Below, piece by piece: positions 46,846 through 59,049 of a stretch of DNA of 64,000 nt. The first letter of the stretch is position 1. Every line of letters starts with the position of its first letter. The notes under the pieces are model-generated. The model was not told where the DNA came from. It saw only the letters and a list, made by a program, of their open reading frames with translations, and did not search any database. This stretch comes from Cardiocondyla obscurior (lineage: Eukaryota > Arthropoda > Insecta > Hymenoptera > Formicidae). The DNA lies in contig NC_091864.1 of NCBI RefSeq assembly GCF_019399895.1, forward strand, positions 5,682,001-5,746,000, read 5' to 3'. Both the position numbers and the translations under genes were made by a program.

Positions 46846-46958
46846 GAACGATGACGCCGAAACGTCGCTCTGTCACCGCATGAAAATCGACTCCGAGGAT
46901 ATCGAGAATCCGCGCAAGGGGAGCGACGACTGCTCGAGGATTAAGTCTCTCGAGAAGA
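46846..46958 (+). CDS. Candidate coding exon, unknown gene
   Basis: The segment is bounded by an acceptor (GGTCCGTCAG) and a strong donor (GAAGA|GTAAGTGC). The open frame reads YENDDAETSLCHRMKIDSED and continues IENPRKGSDDCSRIKSLEK. Third codon positions are strongly G/C-biased while the composition is mixed and acidic, unlike the Arg/Ser-rich chance frames nearby. Without the splice the frame would run to a stop at 47077. Joined after the candidate exon at 44466-44570 the frame is preserved. I recognise no domain. Confidence 0.3.
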
Positions 46959-47112
46959 GTAAGTGCTCTCTGTGCTCCGGCGAGACTGCAGATAGCGAGC
47001 TAAATGCGTTCGGTACCGTGCTACAAATTGCGAGTAATAAACAGCACACTTTAGAGAGGACAGATTATTTCATTTAATTTTTGACAATTTTGCGAATCTG
47101 TTAATTTAATTG

Positions 47113-47258
47113 TAGGTGACGAAAAAAGTAGACGAGATAAGTCCGATCTTGAACTTGGTTTCATCTTCGACGCTAATTATCTACATCAGACCTACTATTA
47201 ATTACGATCGTTTCTATTGTTATTGACGCGATTTTTTTTCTCTCGACCTAAATTTTTT
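47113..47258. repeat. Third, decayed copy of repeat part X
   Basis: Landmarks shared with 25946-26092 are GTGACGAAAAAAGTAGA (compare GCGACGGAAAAATTAGA), ACGATCGTTTCTATT and GACGCGATTTTTTTTCTCTC followed by GACCTAAATTTT. The middle of the unit is deleted relative to copies A and B. This places the same repeat family in the gene-poor compartment. Confidence 0.5.
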
Positions 47259-47299
47259 AAATATTTTTTATTGTTGAGTATCAAACTTAAGGGAATAAA

Positions 47300-50200
47300 A
47301 ATCTTTCTATCGCGAGCGTAAAAGTTGGTTATTTTAATTGCGGCACAATTTTCGCTTTCATCGAATTTCCGATATATATATAGATATTAGTAGAGATTTT
47401 CCTTTCTCAATTCCTCGTGAGGTAACTGCGCACTGGTTTAGATACACGGGCATTCATTAAAGTCGTTCGTTTTCAATTAATTTCGCTGATTAACGATAGC
47501 GGTCGACGGCAACTTGTGTCGCGGCGTGTGAAACAAAAACCAGTTATCCTCCGATAATTTAATTAGATTCAATCGAGAAACTAAATCTCTTCGCTAGTTT
47601 TACCTCTACATTTTACGCGAATTAAAGAAACACCAGAGCACAAACGTATAAAGTTTTCTCGTTGTTAATCCGGTCAGAATTTCACTAAAGTCTTTTATAC
47701 GTAATGCTTATGCTATTTTTTTTTTTTTACTAATTCTTCAAGATTTATTGGGCGTTATATTTTATGTTATTATCATATTTAAGACAATTGGAAATCACCT
47801 GGTGAATTCGGACGTGAAATAACGCTGTCGGCAAAGACGGGCGGAATGCATTAATAACAATTTTGGCGATTTAATTTTTTTAAATGACGGATGTCTTTAC
47901 ATAACCGCCGCTTATTAAAACCGCTATTGCGTTTCAATTAAAATTTCGTTGCTCATATCGAATGCCGAGTTCGTAGCCGGCGAGAATGCACGGACCCGGC
48001 GTAATACGTGGCCGAATATTGGCGTGCGTAACGCGAGCTCGCGCGTGAACATAAAATCGTTAACGAGTGCGCAATTACTTTTTACGCCTTTCATTATTAC
48101 GTTGTTGTAATTACGCGCGGCGCGCGAGTTACTGAAGCGCGCTTGTTTATTTGCGAGCCGACTCGTAAACTGCAGCCGCGTCATTTCGCGCGACTCGTCT
48201 GTCCGTGGTCGATTGTCGTCGAATTTTTAACGCGGCCTTGAGTCGAGCTAACCGAGAAAAGCGTCTTCCAGGCATGAATCGCGCTGAATTCCAGGCCGCA
48301 TTTCGGTGGTTGAGCACCTTCCGGAGGCTGGAGGAAGCGGGATCGCGTCGGATTTAACGCTTCGGGGCCTCAGGCTGCGAAGATCTGACCCACACACGTG
48401 AGAATTCCGCCTAGCCGACCCGGCCTCACCGCGACACTCGTACTCGCGTTCGTATACGCGTAATACACGCAAACGCACGTATACGCGCGCACCAGGTATG
48501 TCACCTGTAGAAGCGGCGCGCCCACGCTGGTACACGCGAGTCGTCTGGTTTTGGCGAACATAACGGGCCGCGGATAAGACGATGAGAAACCGTTGGCCAG
48601 GTCGATTTTGCGAATATTTATTATAAATACTACGGCGTGCTTTTTACGGTGACACACTTGGCTCCTTAAAATCGCAGACCGCGGACCGCGAGATCAAAGG
48701 GCAAAGGCCCCGAAGCTTATCGAGATGCGAGATGTAAAACAAGGCACGACGTGACTCGACGTGCATTCTCCACGCGTTTTTTTTCGAAGTCGAGCCTGTT
48801 ATTTAAAGCAATAACGCGATTTCCGCGATTTTAATAACGACGGCTGCTCGCGATTGGCGCGACGCGCGCATAACGCGAATAATTAAATCCCGCGACGGCT
48901 TAATCGACGGCTGGAAACTGGTTACGTTTCCCGGGCCACGCAAATGCAACATTTGCGCATTGCGAAAGACACCCGTCAGAGTTTCCCTCGTCGATCCCGC
49001 GAACGCCTCATATTGATTACCGTCGAAACCGCGCGCTTTTAATTAACGTTTCCGGCCGAGTGCAACGCGCGTTTCTCGCGGGCAGGCAATTTTGATAACG
49101 CGCCGCGCGCTTTATTACGACCATAATTCTCCTAACGCGCGAATAAACGTTTCGCTCACGAGCGCGGTCTCGCGAGCTCAGTAAGATGTCAAGTCATTAC
49201 GTTCTTCTATAAAAGCGCGCGTCCCGTTTTGTCACGCTTAATAAAGTTCGCGGCAGCTCCTTGAATAACGCGGTGTGTAACAGGCTTTCATATTCAGCGG
49301 TCAGTTCGCATTAGCATTACACATTCACCGATCCGGTGGGAGCCGGTGGGGCCGCCGTTAATCCTTCACCTTACCGCGCCGCTATTAATCACCGCTTTAT
49401 CATTTTCATATCAATTTAATGAAAGATATTCCTCGGGACAGGTGCACGGGTCGAATCGGTTCCCAGACCAGTCCCACACCGGCCGATTACGGGTCCCCTC
49501 CGCACCTCCCGCGCGAGCTATTTCGAACCGGCCGACTAGGAAGCTGCCCGAGCGCCTCGCGCACCCGAAGATAAGAGCGCAACGAAAAAGTGGGAAAAGC
49601 CTAACTTCCCTCCCGAGTGTTCGCGCGGGAATGCACCGCACGTGCATATGCACATACGAATGACGTATACGCGGCATACATTAGCATAGCTTTGCCCGGC
49701 ACGGGCTGTTTCATAGGTGGTTAGCTGGCACGCGACCGTGAGAGGTTCGGCATGGACGAGAGCATGAGCGAAGGCCACGCGAGAGGAAGGGACGCAATGA
49801 AACGAAAGGAGATAGACAGAGAGAGAGACTTAAAGCGAGAAATATTTTTTGCAGCCGTCTAAACAATGCCTTTCACGCACATCACTTGACGCCGTGTAAC
49901 TCGCGAACAGAAAAAGTGTCGTGGACCCCGAAGACGGTAGCCGCGCGAAAGGAAAGAGAAGAGAGCGCATCTCCCAGTCGGCCTTAAAGGTTTTAATGTT
50001 ATGCGGGATTCCCTTACCCCGTGAATGAGACGGCAAGTGAAAAAGGGAAAGAGAGAGAAAGAGAGAAGAAAAAACAGAGCGCGAGGGCCAACGAAAGAGG
50101 AGGGAAAGAGAGGGAACGGCGAGGCGGAATGAGAGAGAAGGTCCGGGCCCCCGAGTCTCTCCGGCGCTCGTAGGAAGCCGTTAGCCTACTTGTTCGTCGT

Positions 50201-53200
50201 ATACTAATGAGGATGAAAATGAGATGACTGCGTTTATTTTAATTTCATCAGGTGCAAAGGACGTCGGCCGCAGCGGCGCGGCCTACACCTGCTGGATGCA
50301 AGTGTAAAGCTTAATGAAAATAAACTCGAATTTATGTCTCGTCTGTCCGGATATTCGCTTTTCCACTCATGCTATCCGAGCGCGCCGATCGTCGAAGGAA
50401 ATTAATCGGAATGGAATAATTATCTAATCAAAGTGTTCGACGATTGAAAACCCAGCTATCTTGATTAGATCGCTATCGCAACAATCTCCGTGTAATTTAT
50501 ATATAAATCTTTGGTATTTGCAAGCCGAGAGAGACAGGAGCGCGTCCGCGGCGAGGTTTAAAGTTCACGGCGAGAAGTTTCGTGACGCAGTCCCCCCTCC
50601 GCGAGTACTTCTAGATCGCCTACCGCTTGATAAGAGCGCGGCGCGAAAATAGCATACTCGTTGCAACGAGCGTGTGATTTATCGCGGGAACTCCTTTCTC
50701 TGGAAAACGTGGACGGGCACGGTTTACCAGGGCATGGTCAATGTATCAAGGATAGAATCCTTTTACACCGGTCCGCGTCGCTTGTTAGCTCGGCGCAAAG
50801 GACAAAGTTCAAACGGCGCGAGGGCGCGGGCTGATAAGTGTCCGGTCGAGGAAAAATATTCGAAGGGCCGTGAAACAAGATCTCGTTGTTTCTTCCGCGT
50901 GTGACGTCTTCGGCGGGACGCGCGTACTCGCAAAGCTCGCGATGTGTAGCAACATCCGGTCGCAGCTTCCGTGGGCCGCGCTCGCCTTCGCGAGGGCGCC
51001 CGTAGGGTCCGAGCTTCCCCTTCCCAATCTCGCAAATCTTTTTCCCGTCTCCTCGCGCTACCTGGGCCGCGCTTCGTTCCTCCAACACGGCCGGATTCGA
51101 ATAAGTCAGCTGGATTTTATTCTTGTCCTCTTGGATTTCTTTATAGCGCCGGTCCCCTCGCCCGTTCCTTCGCCCTCTCCCGCGCCTACACGTGCACACG
51201 CGCCCGTACATTACAAACGCGGGGAACGTATGCGTCGAGGCACAAGGAGCAGAGGCCTACAAGCGGGGCCCGTGTTCGGGACCTTACTTATTGGACAGTT
51301 TACACGCCGCGCATTTTCATACTTCGCGGCGCTCCCACAGGGACGCGCGTCCACCGGTTGCCATAAATCATCCCCCCGCTTCTCCTCCAGACACGCGGCG
51401 CGTCTCACCGGCGACGAATGAAGTAATTATCTTTTCTATATCTCGCTCGCGGGTCTTCCTAGTCGCGCGGGAATACGCGATCGACATTTCGACAAATCGA
51501 TAGCGCAGGCGAGGCACGGAAGCTCGGTCGAACGGAGACGAGCGTTTTGATATCTCACCGAGCCAGGCATCCCTCGTACGTCATCGCGTTCGTATATCGC
51601 GATTAAAATCACGGCAACGCGACGGCCCGGGGGTACCAAGTCCCGCAGATGTGAAAGATACGTCTTCGATCCTCCGCGCGGGTTCTGCGGATGTATCGAC
51701 CCCGGGGGCCCTCACGGGCCCGCGGTCGAGGGGCCGGCATAAGTCTCCGGGAATAGCGGCTAATAATATGCGCGCGAAGTTTATTTCGCCGGTGGATTCA
51801 TACGTCACGGCTTTATTGTACGTCCGTTTCTCCGTGGGTCCTCCGGCGGCGGCAAAAGGAGGGAGGGAGGCATCCCCGTGAGACGGCGTTTGCATGAAAA
51901 TACGCCGGGTGATTGAGTACTTTAGAAAATTTAAGCGCTATAGATTACGCCCCGCGAGGGAAACAATATTGCCCGACGGTGGCTTTCGATCCGTTACACG
52001 ACCGGCGGTTCCCGCGGACGGAAGAGTCCGCGGTGTCGCTTCCGAAGAATCGAACGAGCAACGGTGATATTTGCATATGTAATTATTATACACGGGTACT
52101 TTTTTCATTGAGAACATTCGCGCCGTTTGGCAGCTAGATAACTACTTTTTTTTTTTTTTTCTCTCTCGGCGCGTGTCGAACGAAACCTCGCAATCGGCAG
52201 TTAATGGTGGTTAATGGTGACGCAACGGCAGGACGAAGAAGAGCATTTTCTCCTTTTCATTCGGCCTGATAGCCGTATCATTTATCCCACGGTATCATTT
52301 ATAGCGATCGAGAAGCAATAACGAGTCGGTAGGGCTAGTCTCCTGAACCGTCATCGATAAAGGATTTATCTGGGTCAATCAGGGGCTCTTCGAAGGGAAG
52401 CTGCGAGCGGACCGAGCCGCGTGCCATATACACGAGTCCGGATGAAAAGGTGTATATACATTAAGTATATTGAGGGAGAAAGAATATCACGCGAACGGCA
52501 GTGTCCTCCCGCGGCGAGATCCGGTCGGACAGATGATTATCGGGCATATAGGAAATTGAAAGGGTGTCTGAAGAGGTGTCTAGGCTCCGCTTCGCGGGGG
52601 CGGTTTTCTCGACGGGGTGGCTCTCGACTTATGAGGTCTTAGGGGCATTCGGACACCCACACTGAGAGATGGTGCACGCCGATAGCCGATTGCCCGGCCG
52701 CGGATAATAGGTTCTACGGTTTCTTATGGTCCCGCAGAAGTCACCTATCTGCCTCTCCGGCTGTCTTTAGCTTAGCTGACCGAGGATAACCTTCGCCCCG
52801 CCGTCTCATAGTCTCTCCGTCTTTCTCGCGCGATCGTTCTCCCGTCTCTCTCTTTCTCTTTTTCGATCAGGTGCACATCTCCCCGCGTTCCTAGATCGCT
52901 ATCCGGCAAATCACTATCAATCATCCGGGTGATCCGGACACCGGATGCTTCGGCCAATCTCCTGTAAGCCTCCTCTCCGCCCCTCGCTCGCGATAAATAG
53001 ATCGATCGATCGGGTTTAACGCGTCGTCCTACGCGACTCCGCTGCGTGAACGAATGGAAGAGTGTGACGTGGTAGGAATCGGCAATCTCTCGAGAAAACC
53101 GTCGAGGTATTCATTTTTGTTGTAAAACTTATTAGACTTTTGTACAGACGCGTTTAAGCGGGCATAATAATTAAGCGATTTGTTTAACTTCGAAGTAAAT

Positions 53201-56200
53201 CCGCCGGCGAGGTTCACTGCGAAATCTCGAGAACTTCTGTGCCGCCCAGATCATCGATCACGCACTCTTAACGGCGGAGATCGGGGAGAACACGACAGAA
53301 TTTCGCTGTTCGGCGAAAAGCCGCGGGCCAAGCGAGCGCGAGCTCGTCAAATCGCAATTAGACGGGCGATTTAAAAGAGATTTTTCACGATGATGATGAT
53401 AGAGTGCTGAGCACAGATCGTCCCCGAACTCGTTTCGTAGCAAGGTTTTTTTTTTTTTTCTCTTTCTTTCGCAGCGTAACATCGTTTAATTAACAGTTTA
53501 TCAATTATTAACACGTGCACGTGTTTTGTATAATAATCTTTTGAATTTCTGGGACACGCTCTCTATTTGTATTTATGAATCGATGAGTACGAATGAGATT
53601 TATATTAGATATAAACGTCCAGCGCGTGGCGCAATCGTTATTAATCCGCTTTTTGTAAGTGGACTTTTTACAGTGGGGAGATCGTATTGCGCTGCGCGAT
53701 CTAGAATGAAACTGTACCTTCTCATGCCTTTATCACTATCGCGTTCCGATCGTATCGGCATTTCAAGTATCTAAGTCTAACAGCGCGACCTCACACGCGG
53801 ACACCGTCGCACACGTGGCCCAACTTTTACCGTTAAATACACGAACCCGACGTCGATCGTCGAACGCCGCGCGTGAATGATGGAGAGAAGAAAAAAAAAA
53901 AAAAAAAAAAAAGAGAGAGAAAAATCAAATCTCGCTATCGAGACTAATATTTCCGGCACATCGGACAGACAAACAGCGGTAAAACGCACGACGCGAAAGA
54001 CAAATTATTGATCGAATTGGATACTTTACCCCACGTGTTAGAAACGTTTGATTGGAGAACGTTAATCAACTTATGAAACGGACCCGAGATACCTGAAAGC
54101 TTGATTTATGGCAAAATCGAAGGTAAAGGTCCGCACAGAAATATAATCGCGTACGGATTTCGTCGAGAGGTCTTACGAGATGATTAATAAAATTAATATT
54201 GCCATAAATACTCCACGTAGCTGCTAACACCATCTCGAAGAGGCAATTTGCGAAAAAGTATTAGTTCCTCGAGTCCTCGCGGAATCTCTTTACGAAGCGA
54301 ACCCGATACGATCGTTCTTTTCAACGCGAAGGACGTTCGGAAAACGCGGTGGTTATCTCACGAGATCCATTCAAGCGGATTTTATTTTATTTTTTCCACG
54401 GGGCGCGTTCCGTCGATCCTATCTCACGACGCACCCGTTCTATCACGCGGCAGCATCCCGGCCGATCTCTCGAGGCTCTCTGCAAGTCGAATCGTGCGCG
54501 GGTTCGAATCAATGACACCGCGAAAAAAGCAATCGTTCCCCGCTCTTTCCGGCAGCTGCTGAAAACGAAGAAGAAGAAGAAGTCCTCGAGTTCCACGTAA
54601 AAACGAGTTTCACCGCGTGTCCGGTTTGGCAACGCCGATGGTCCATTCACCGTTAACCTCTGTCTTGACAAGCCGGGACCCGGGTCTCCGGCTCGAGTCA
54701 TTGTCGCCCTGCCTTCTTCATCTGCATACAATACCGGAGACATCCGCGCGGCACACTAAACCGTCCCTCCGCCCCTCGCTTTTCCCCCCGTCGCTTAACT
54801 GACTCTCGCTGCTCCTCTCCACCGGCGTATCATCGAGATGTTGTTAATGCGACCGCCTGTCGAAATTATCCGAGGAGGACTAATATCCGCGGTGGACATG
54901 GCTGGAGTAAGACTCGACTCGGGATTAAAGATGACGTCTAAATTAATCCGGCAGATTTTTCGACCGACGAGTGTCGCAAGAACGGTTTCTCGCTCGCGAG
55001 AGGAGCGGCCTGGCGAACGTCGAACACTTCCCCGATCCGCTTTCAATTTTTATTTAACATTTAAATGAATTGATATTTAAAAATTTGTGAACACGAACCG
55101 AACAACTTTTCATGTCCGATGCTATTGACAGCCGACCGCAGGCTGCAATTTTAGCCCGGGGAAGGGGAGAAGAACTCGATTAAGAAACTGACGCAGGGAT
55201 CATAACTATTAGTCGCGCTCCCATTCGAACTGAATAGAGGCAACAGTTGCGGTTTATGAAATTAAATCGCCGCTGACTTTTGGAACGAGGGTTAGCTCGG
55301 TCAATACTATAAAAGCTCCAGCGCGTTTTATATACCTTCAAAAAAAAAGAAAAAAAAAAGCCTGTTTTTTTACTTTTTTTTATTTAGCACATCGTAATAT
55401 TCCCGTTTCGCGAAAATCATTTATTATAACTGCGAAAATAAAATCGATTTAAATCTGAAAAACAGCACCTAAGATATTATAGAAAAACTTTGTGGAATAA
55501 CTGACATTATCCAGTTTGAGAGACTTCCGTTTTAATAAAGATTCAACTAGATCAGAGTAAATCGTTTTTTACATCTCCATTTCGTTGCTCGAGTGTCTTA
55601 TTCGCCGTGAAATAATGCGAAAGTTTTTAACGACGGCGACGGGTGAGAGGGGGAGGGGGGATCAAAATACTCCCGCATTTGTCGGAAAGGCGGGATTTAT
55701 TTTTGGAGGGTGCTGTAGAGCGACACTCGAGCACGACGTATAATATCCAGCCTGAGCGCAGTCACCTTTATCTCGTCTATTAACCCCCGCGAGGTAATTA
55801 AATTAAATGATCCACGGTCCCTCTCGATCATCCGGGCTCGTAAGTGCCTATTTATTCCGACACCCTTCGATGAGAATGAAAGCTCCCGCGGACACGTGCT
55901 ACGTATCAATTACAATTAAAAATAACGTATGATTAATTTTTCATGAGAATCTGTGTAATTGTTTTTCCCTTTCTTTGATTTTCAAATATCATTAATTGCC
56001 GGTATCAATTGCCAGCGTGCGGTGGTAATTAACTTCAACGTTGAACTGCCCACAATCGAGCGACATATAATTACGTGCGCGGAATAATTCTCGGAGCCTC
56101 GTCGGTTCTTTTTTTTTTATTCATTTTTATTTTTTAAAATTAATTCTTGCCCTCGACTATTCGCGTGCGAAAAAAAAGGTCAGGTCGCAAAGCAGTGATA

Positions 56201-58850
56201 CGTTGCGATTTAAAGTCCCAATTGAATATGCTAATGCGGACAGTTCTCGTGCGTCACGCCCATGTTATCATCTGCCATGCTGCAGAAATTTCGGAGGATG
56301 AAAGAATTCTGAAACATCTGGGTCGGGAGGAGCAAGCGGTTCGTTTCTTCATTCGCTCGCACGTTCGTCCGAAAAATACATAGGAAATACGCGTCTGTGA
56401 GGCACGAAGGGCCCCTTCTGTCCCGAGATCGACCTCCCGACGAGCGCAAGCCACGAAAAAGAAAACGGGGAGTGCGACGAGGGGGGAGGCGAGGTGGTGG
56501 CACCGAGGGGGCCCCCGGCACGCCACGGTTGCGCACGTGTTAGATAGAGGGTCGACTGGGCTGAGAAGCTCCCAAGGGAGCTACGTACCATTTTGCATAA
56601 ATCGCGAGACACCCCGTCGTACCAGAACCTCAGGGAGATTCTGGAATAGGTTGAATCCACCGGCGCTGCGCGATCACGAAGGGATGAAAGTGCCAGAGGT
56701 ACCGAAGGCACTCGATATTTCACCCCCTTTTCTTCTCTCTCTTTCTCCCTTTTTTTTTTTGTATTTTTTTTTCTTTCTTTCGTATCGTGGTGAAAAATAC
56801 GAACGGAAAATGTTGAAGCGGAATTCCGTCTCTTTGCGAAGGCAGCGCGAGGCTTAAACGACGATGCTATCGTCGACGACTCGTTAACGGTCGGTCGACA
56901 GAATTTTTCATAGAAGTCCGAGATCGTTAAAAAATAAAAGGTAAAGAAGGAAAAAAAAAATTTTTTTTTTTATATTTTATGAATCGTATAAAATAATCGA
57001 AAGTTTAAAAGATTGAATATATTACGAATCGAAGGATCCTTTACGTTGTAAATTAATGTTGGTCACGTAAGCGTCACGGAACGACAGCCGAATTAGCGTT
57101 CGTGCGGCAAAATTACACCCCTCCAGCTTATTACAACAATAACCGCAATATGTTCTCTCTCTCGTTGTAACGGGGCGGTATTGTTTTATAGCCGACGCGA
57201 TAACTTCGAGCGAGTACTCCTGGCGCAGGGATGCGTCGTCCCCGCGCACGTTCAACGGGGGTGTGAGTGCCCATGACGCCCCAAAACGAAACGGAACAAT
57301 AGCTCGGGGTGTAGTTAATGCTCGTTTCCTTTCGCGGGGTCGTCCCACCACAAATTACGTGTCTCTTGGAACTTCTGCGCCGAAGGGCCGCTTATTTTTC
57401 GGCGCGTCCGCGCGGTCTATTTTCGTTTAACTCTTTCTACATTTGTCTCGCTAACGTATGCGATCAGTCAGCGATTAGATCGGTACGCAGGTCAACTACG
57501 CTCTTAACGTTTTCGGAACAACAATGTTCGCGCTCGCCGACTTCTATTTGCGGAAATTCGTTTTCTTTGCTTTTAACATTGACCCTACTTATAACGCGTC
57601 TTCTTTTTACGAACGTTCGTAGTGGCCATTTCGGGAGACGGGATCATTCACGAGCACGCCCGATAAGGTGACTGTCCCGTGGAACCGGTAACTCGATATC
57701 CTTAATTGTACTTTCAGATACCGCGGCTGTATTTCACGATTGCGTCATTTTAACGGCGGATCGCTATCCTCAAACCCATGATTCAGTGACGATTTTCTCC
57801 CGATCGATTAAACGCCGTGATTCAACCGCGGGACTTAATGAGAATTGAATTATTTCCTCGTATACTTACATTAATTTTTTTTAATAATAAAGAATAAATT
57901 ATAAACATGTTATATTTTTAATATTTCTGTATGCGTATATAATAGCGTCGCGGAATATTTGATTACAATTTTGCAGCCGTCCCCTCGAATCTCTCCTCGT
58001 CGAGCGGTCGCGGTAGAGCCTCGGGGTCAGTGCCACGATTTACCGAATGTTTTCACGAAAGAGGAAAGTAGCCCTGTACACCAAAAATTAATTAGCTTAT
58101 CGCGCCGATTAGGTTGCAGCGACAGGATCATTTATCGCGGTTATCGGCCGCTCGACGGGCATTTCAGAAATTCGTGCCACTTTGCTAGATTCAGGTGCGC
58201 GAGGGCACCTCGGGAGAGGTGCCGGGGAGCGGTGGCGGCTGTTCCGGCAGACGAGCGGGCGAACAGGCACCGGTGCGGGCAGGTAGTCGATCTGGGCACA
58301 GGCTTACGCAAGCCTCATGCCTATAAGTTAAGATTAACCTTGCTTAGCGATGCCCGAGAGAACGGCCCGGGCGGAGAGGGGCCGCAGGATCGAGTAACGA
58401 ATGAGGACATTTGACGGGATTAATTTATGTCCAGTTTGGTAACCGCGTGCAACGATACGCCCAGCCGTATCGGCCGGAGAGACGACGGCGGGACGGAGAA
58501 GGCTCGATCGAAAAGAAAAAAGGGAAGAGAGAGAAAGAGGAGAGGAAAGAGGGAAAGAAGGGAAGAAATACGTACAGGTATCATCGTACGCTCGTATGTT
58601 CGACCAGAGACTTCGGTTTTAGGGAATAACAAGTTTTGTTCCCCCCGATTCGCCCCACCCCTCGCCTGTAGATTCCGGTGTGATCTTCGAGCTCTCGCGA
58701 GCCAATTATACTTGAGTTTGATTCCGTTTAATGTGCGTCTCACGCCTTGGTGTCCTCTCGGTGGACTGTCGTGGTGTTCTTTTAATATTTTGATTATTTC
58801 CTCTTCTGCGTATTTTCTTGTTTCTTCCGGTGCGATAAGATGTAATTACT
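47300..58850. other. Gene-poor region, right part; no recognised gene
   Basis: The densest CpG blocks are 47920-49200, 49340-49780, 50520-52060 and 54240-55040. AT-rich spacers with TTAATTA/TAATTAA words lie at 47540-47900, 55380-55620 and 55910-56050. A perfect CTATAAAAGC box occurs at 49207-49216 and again at 55307-55316. No convincing coding exon follows either box. Large frames such as 50870-51421 are Arg/Pro/Ser-rich and overlap open frames on the other strand. Confidence 0.5.
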
Positions 58851-58857
58851 TTGCAAC

Positions 58858-59040
58858 ATGGGGGGACTGAACATAAACAGATTAGCCAGCCTGCGCTTTT
58901 TTTTCTTCTTTATTCTAATTATAATCTTAAAAGAGCTGACTGGATTTGATGCTCGTAGTTGTGGCGCGTACGATAATCTTTATCAAATATCTATACGCGA
59001 CGCATTATTCGTTCGCTGCTTTTTAGTATTGATCGGATAA
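58858..59040 (+). CDS. Small open frame with hydrophobic N-terminal segment, unknown
   Basis: This 60-residue frame starts MGGLNINRLASLRFFFFFIL and continues IIILKELTGFDARSCG. That resembles a signal peptide with a Cys-containing mature start, as in the first exon of a secreted or receptor protein. The Phe run comes from a poly-T tract, so the hydrophobicity may be accidental. No strong donor is seen. Low confidence. Confidence 0.15.
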   Translation: MGGLNINRLASLRFFFFFILIIILKELTGFDARSCGAYDNLYQISIRDALFVRCFLVLIG

Positions 59041-59049
59041 CAAAGAGAA

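Noticed and set aside
50870..51421. 183-residue open frame on the plus strand, among the longest in the right half
   Set aside because: It is Arg/Pro/Ser-rich, overlaps several equally long frames on both strands and lies in a CpG-dense block where stops are rare. No motif is present.
54470..54530. GGGTTCGAATC resembling a tRNA B box
   Set aside because: No matching A box, anticodon stem or acceptor stem could be built around it.
57959..58414. 151-codon plus frame
   Set aside because: Mixed Arg-rich composition with no motif and no splice sites that would make it an exon; chance in GC-rich DNA is likely.
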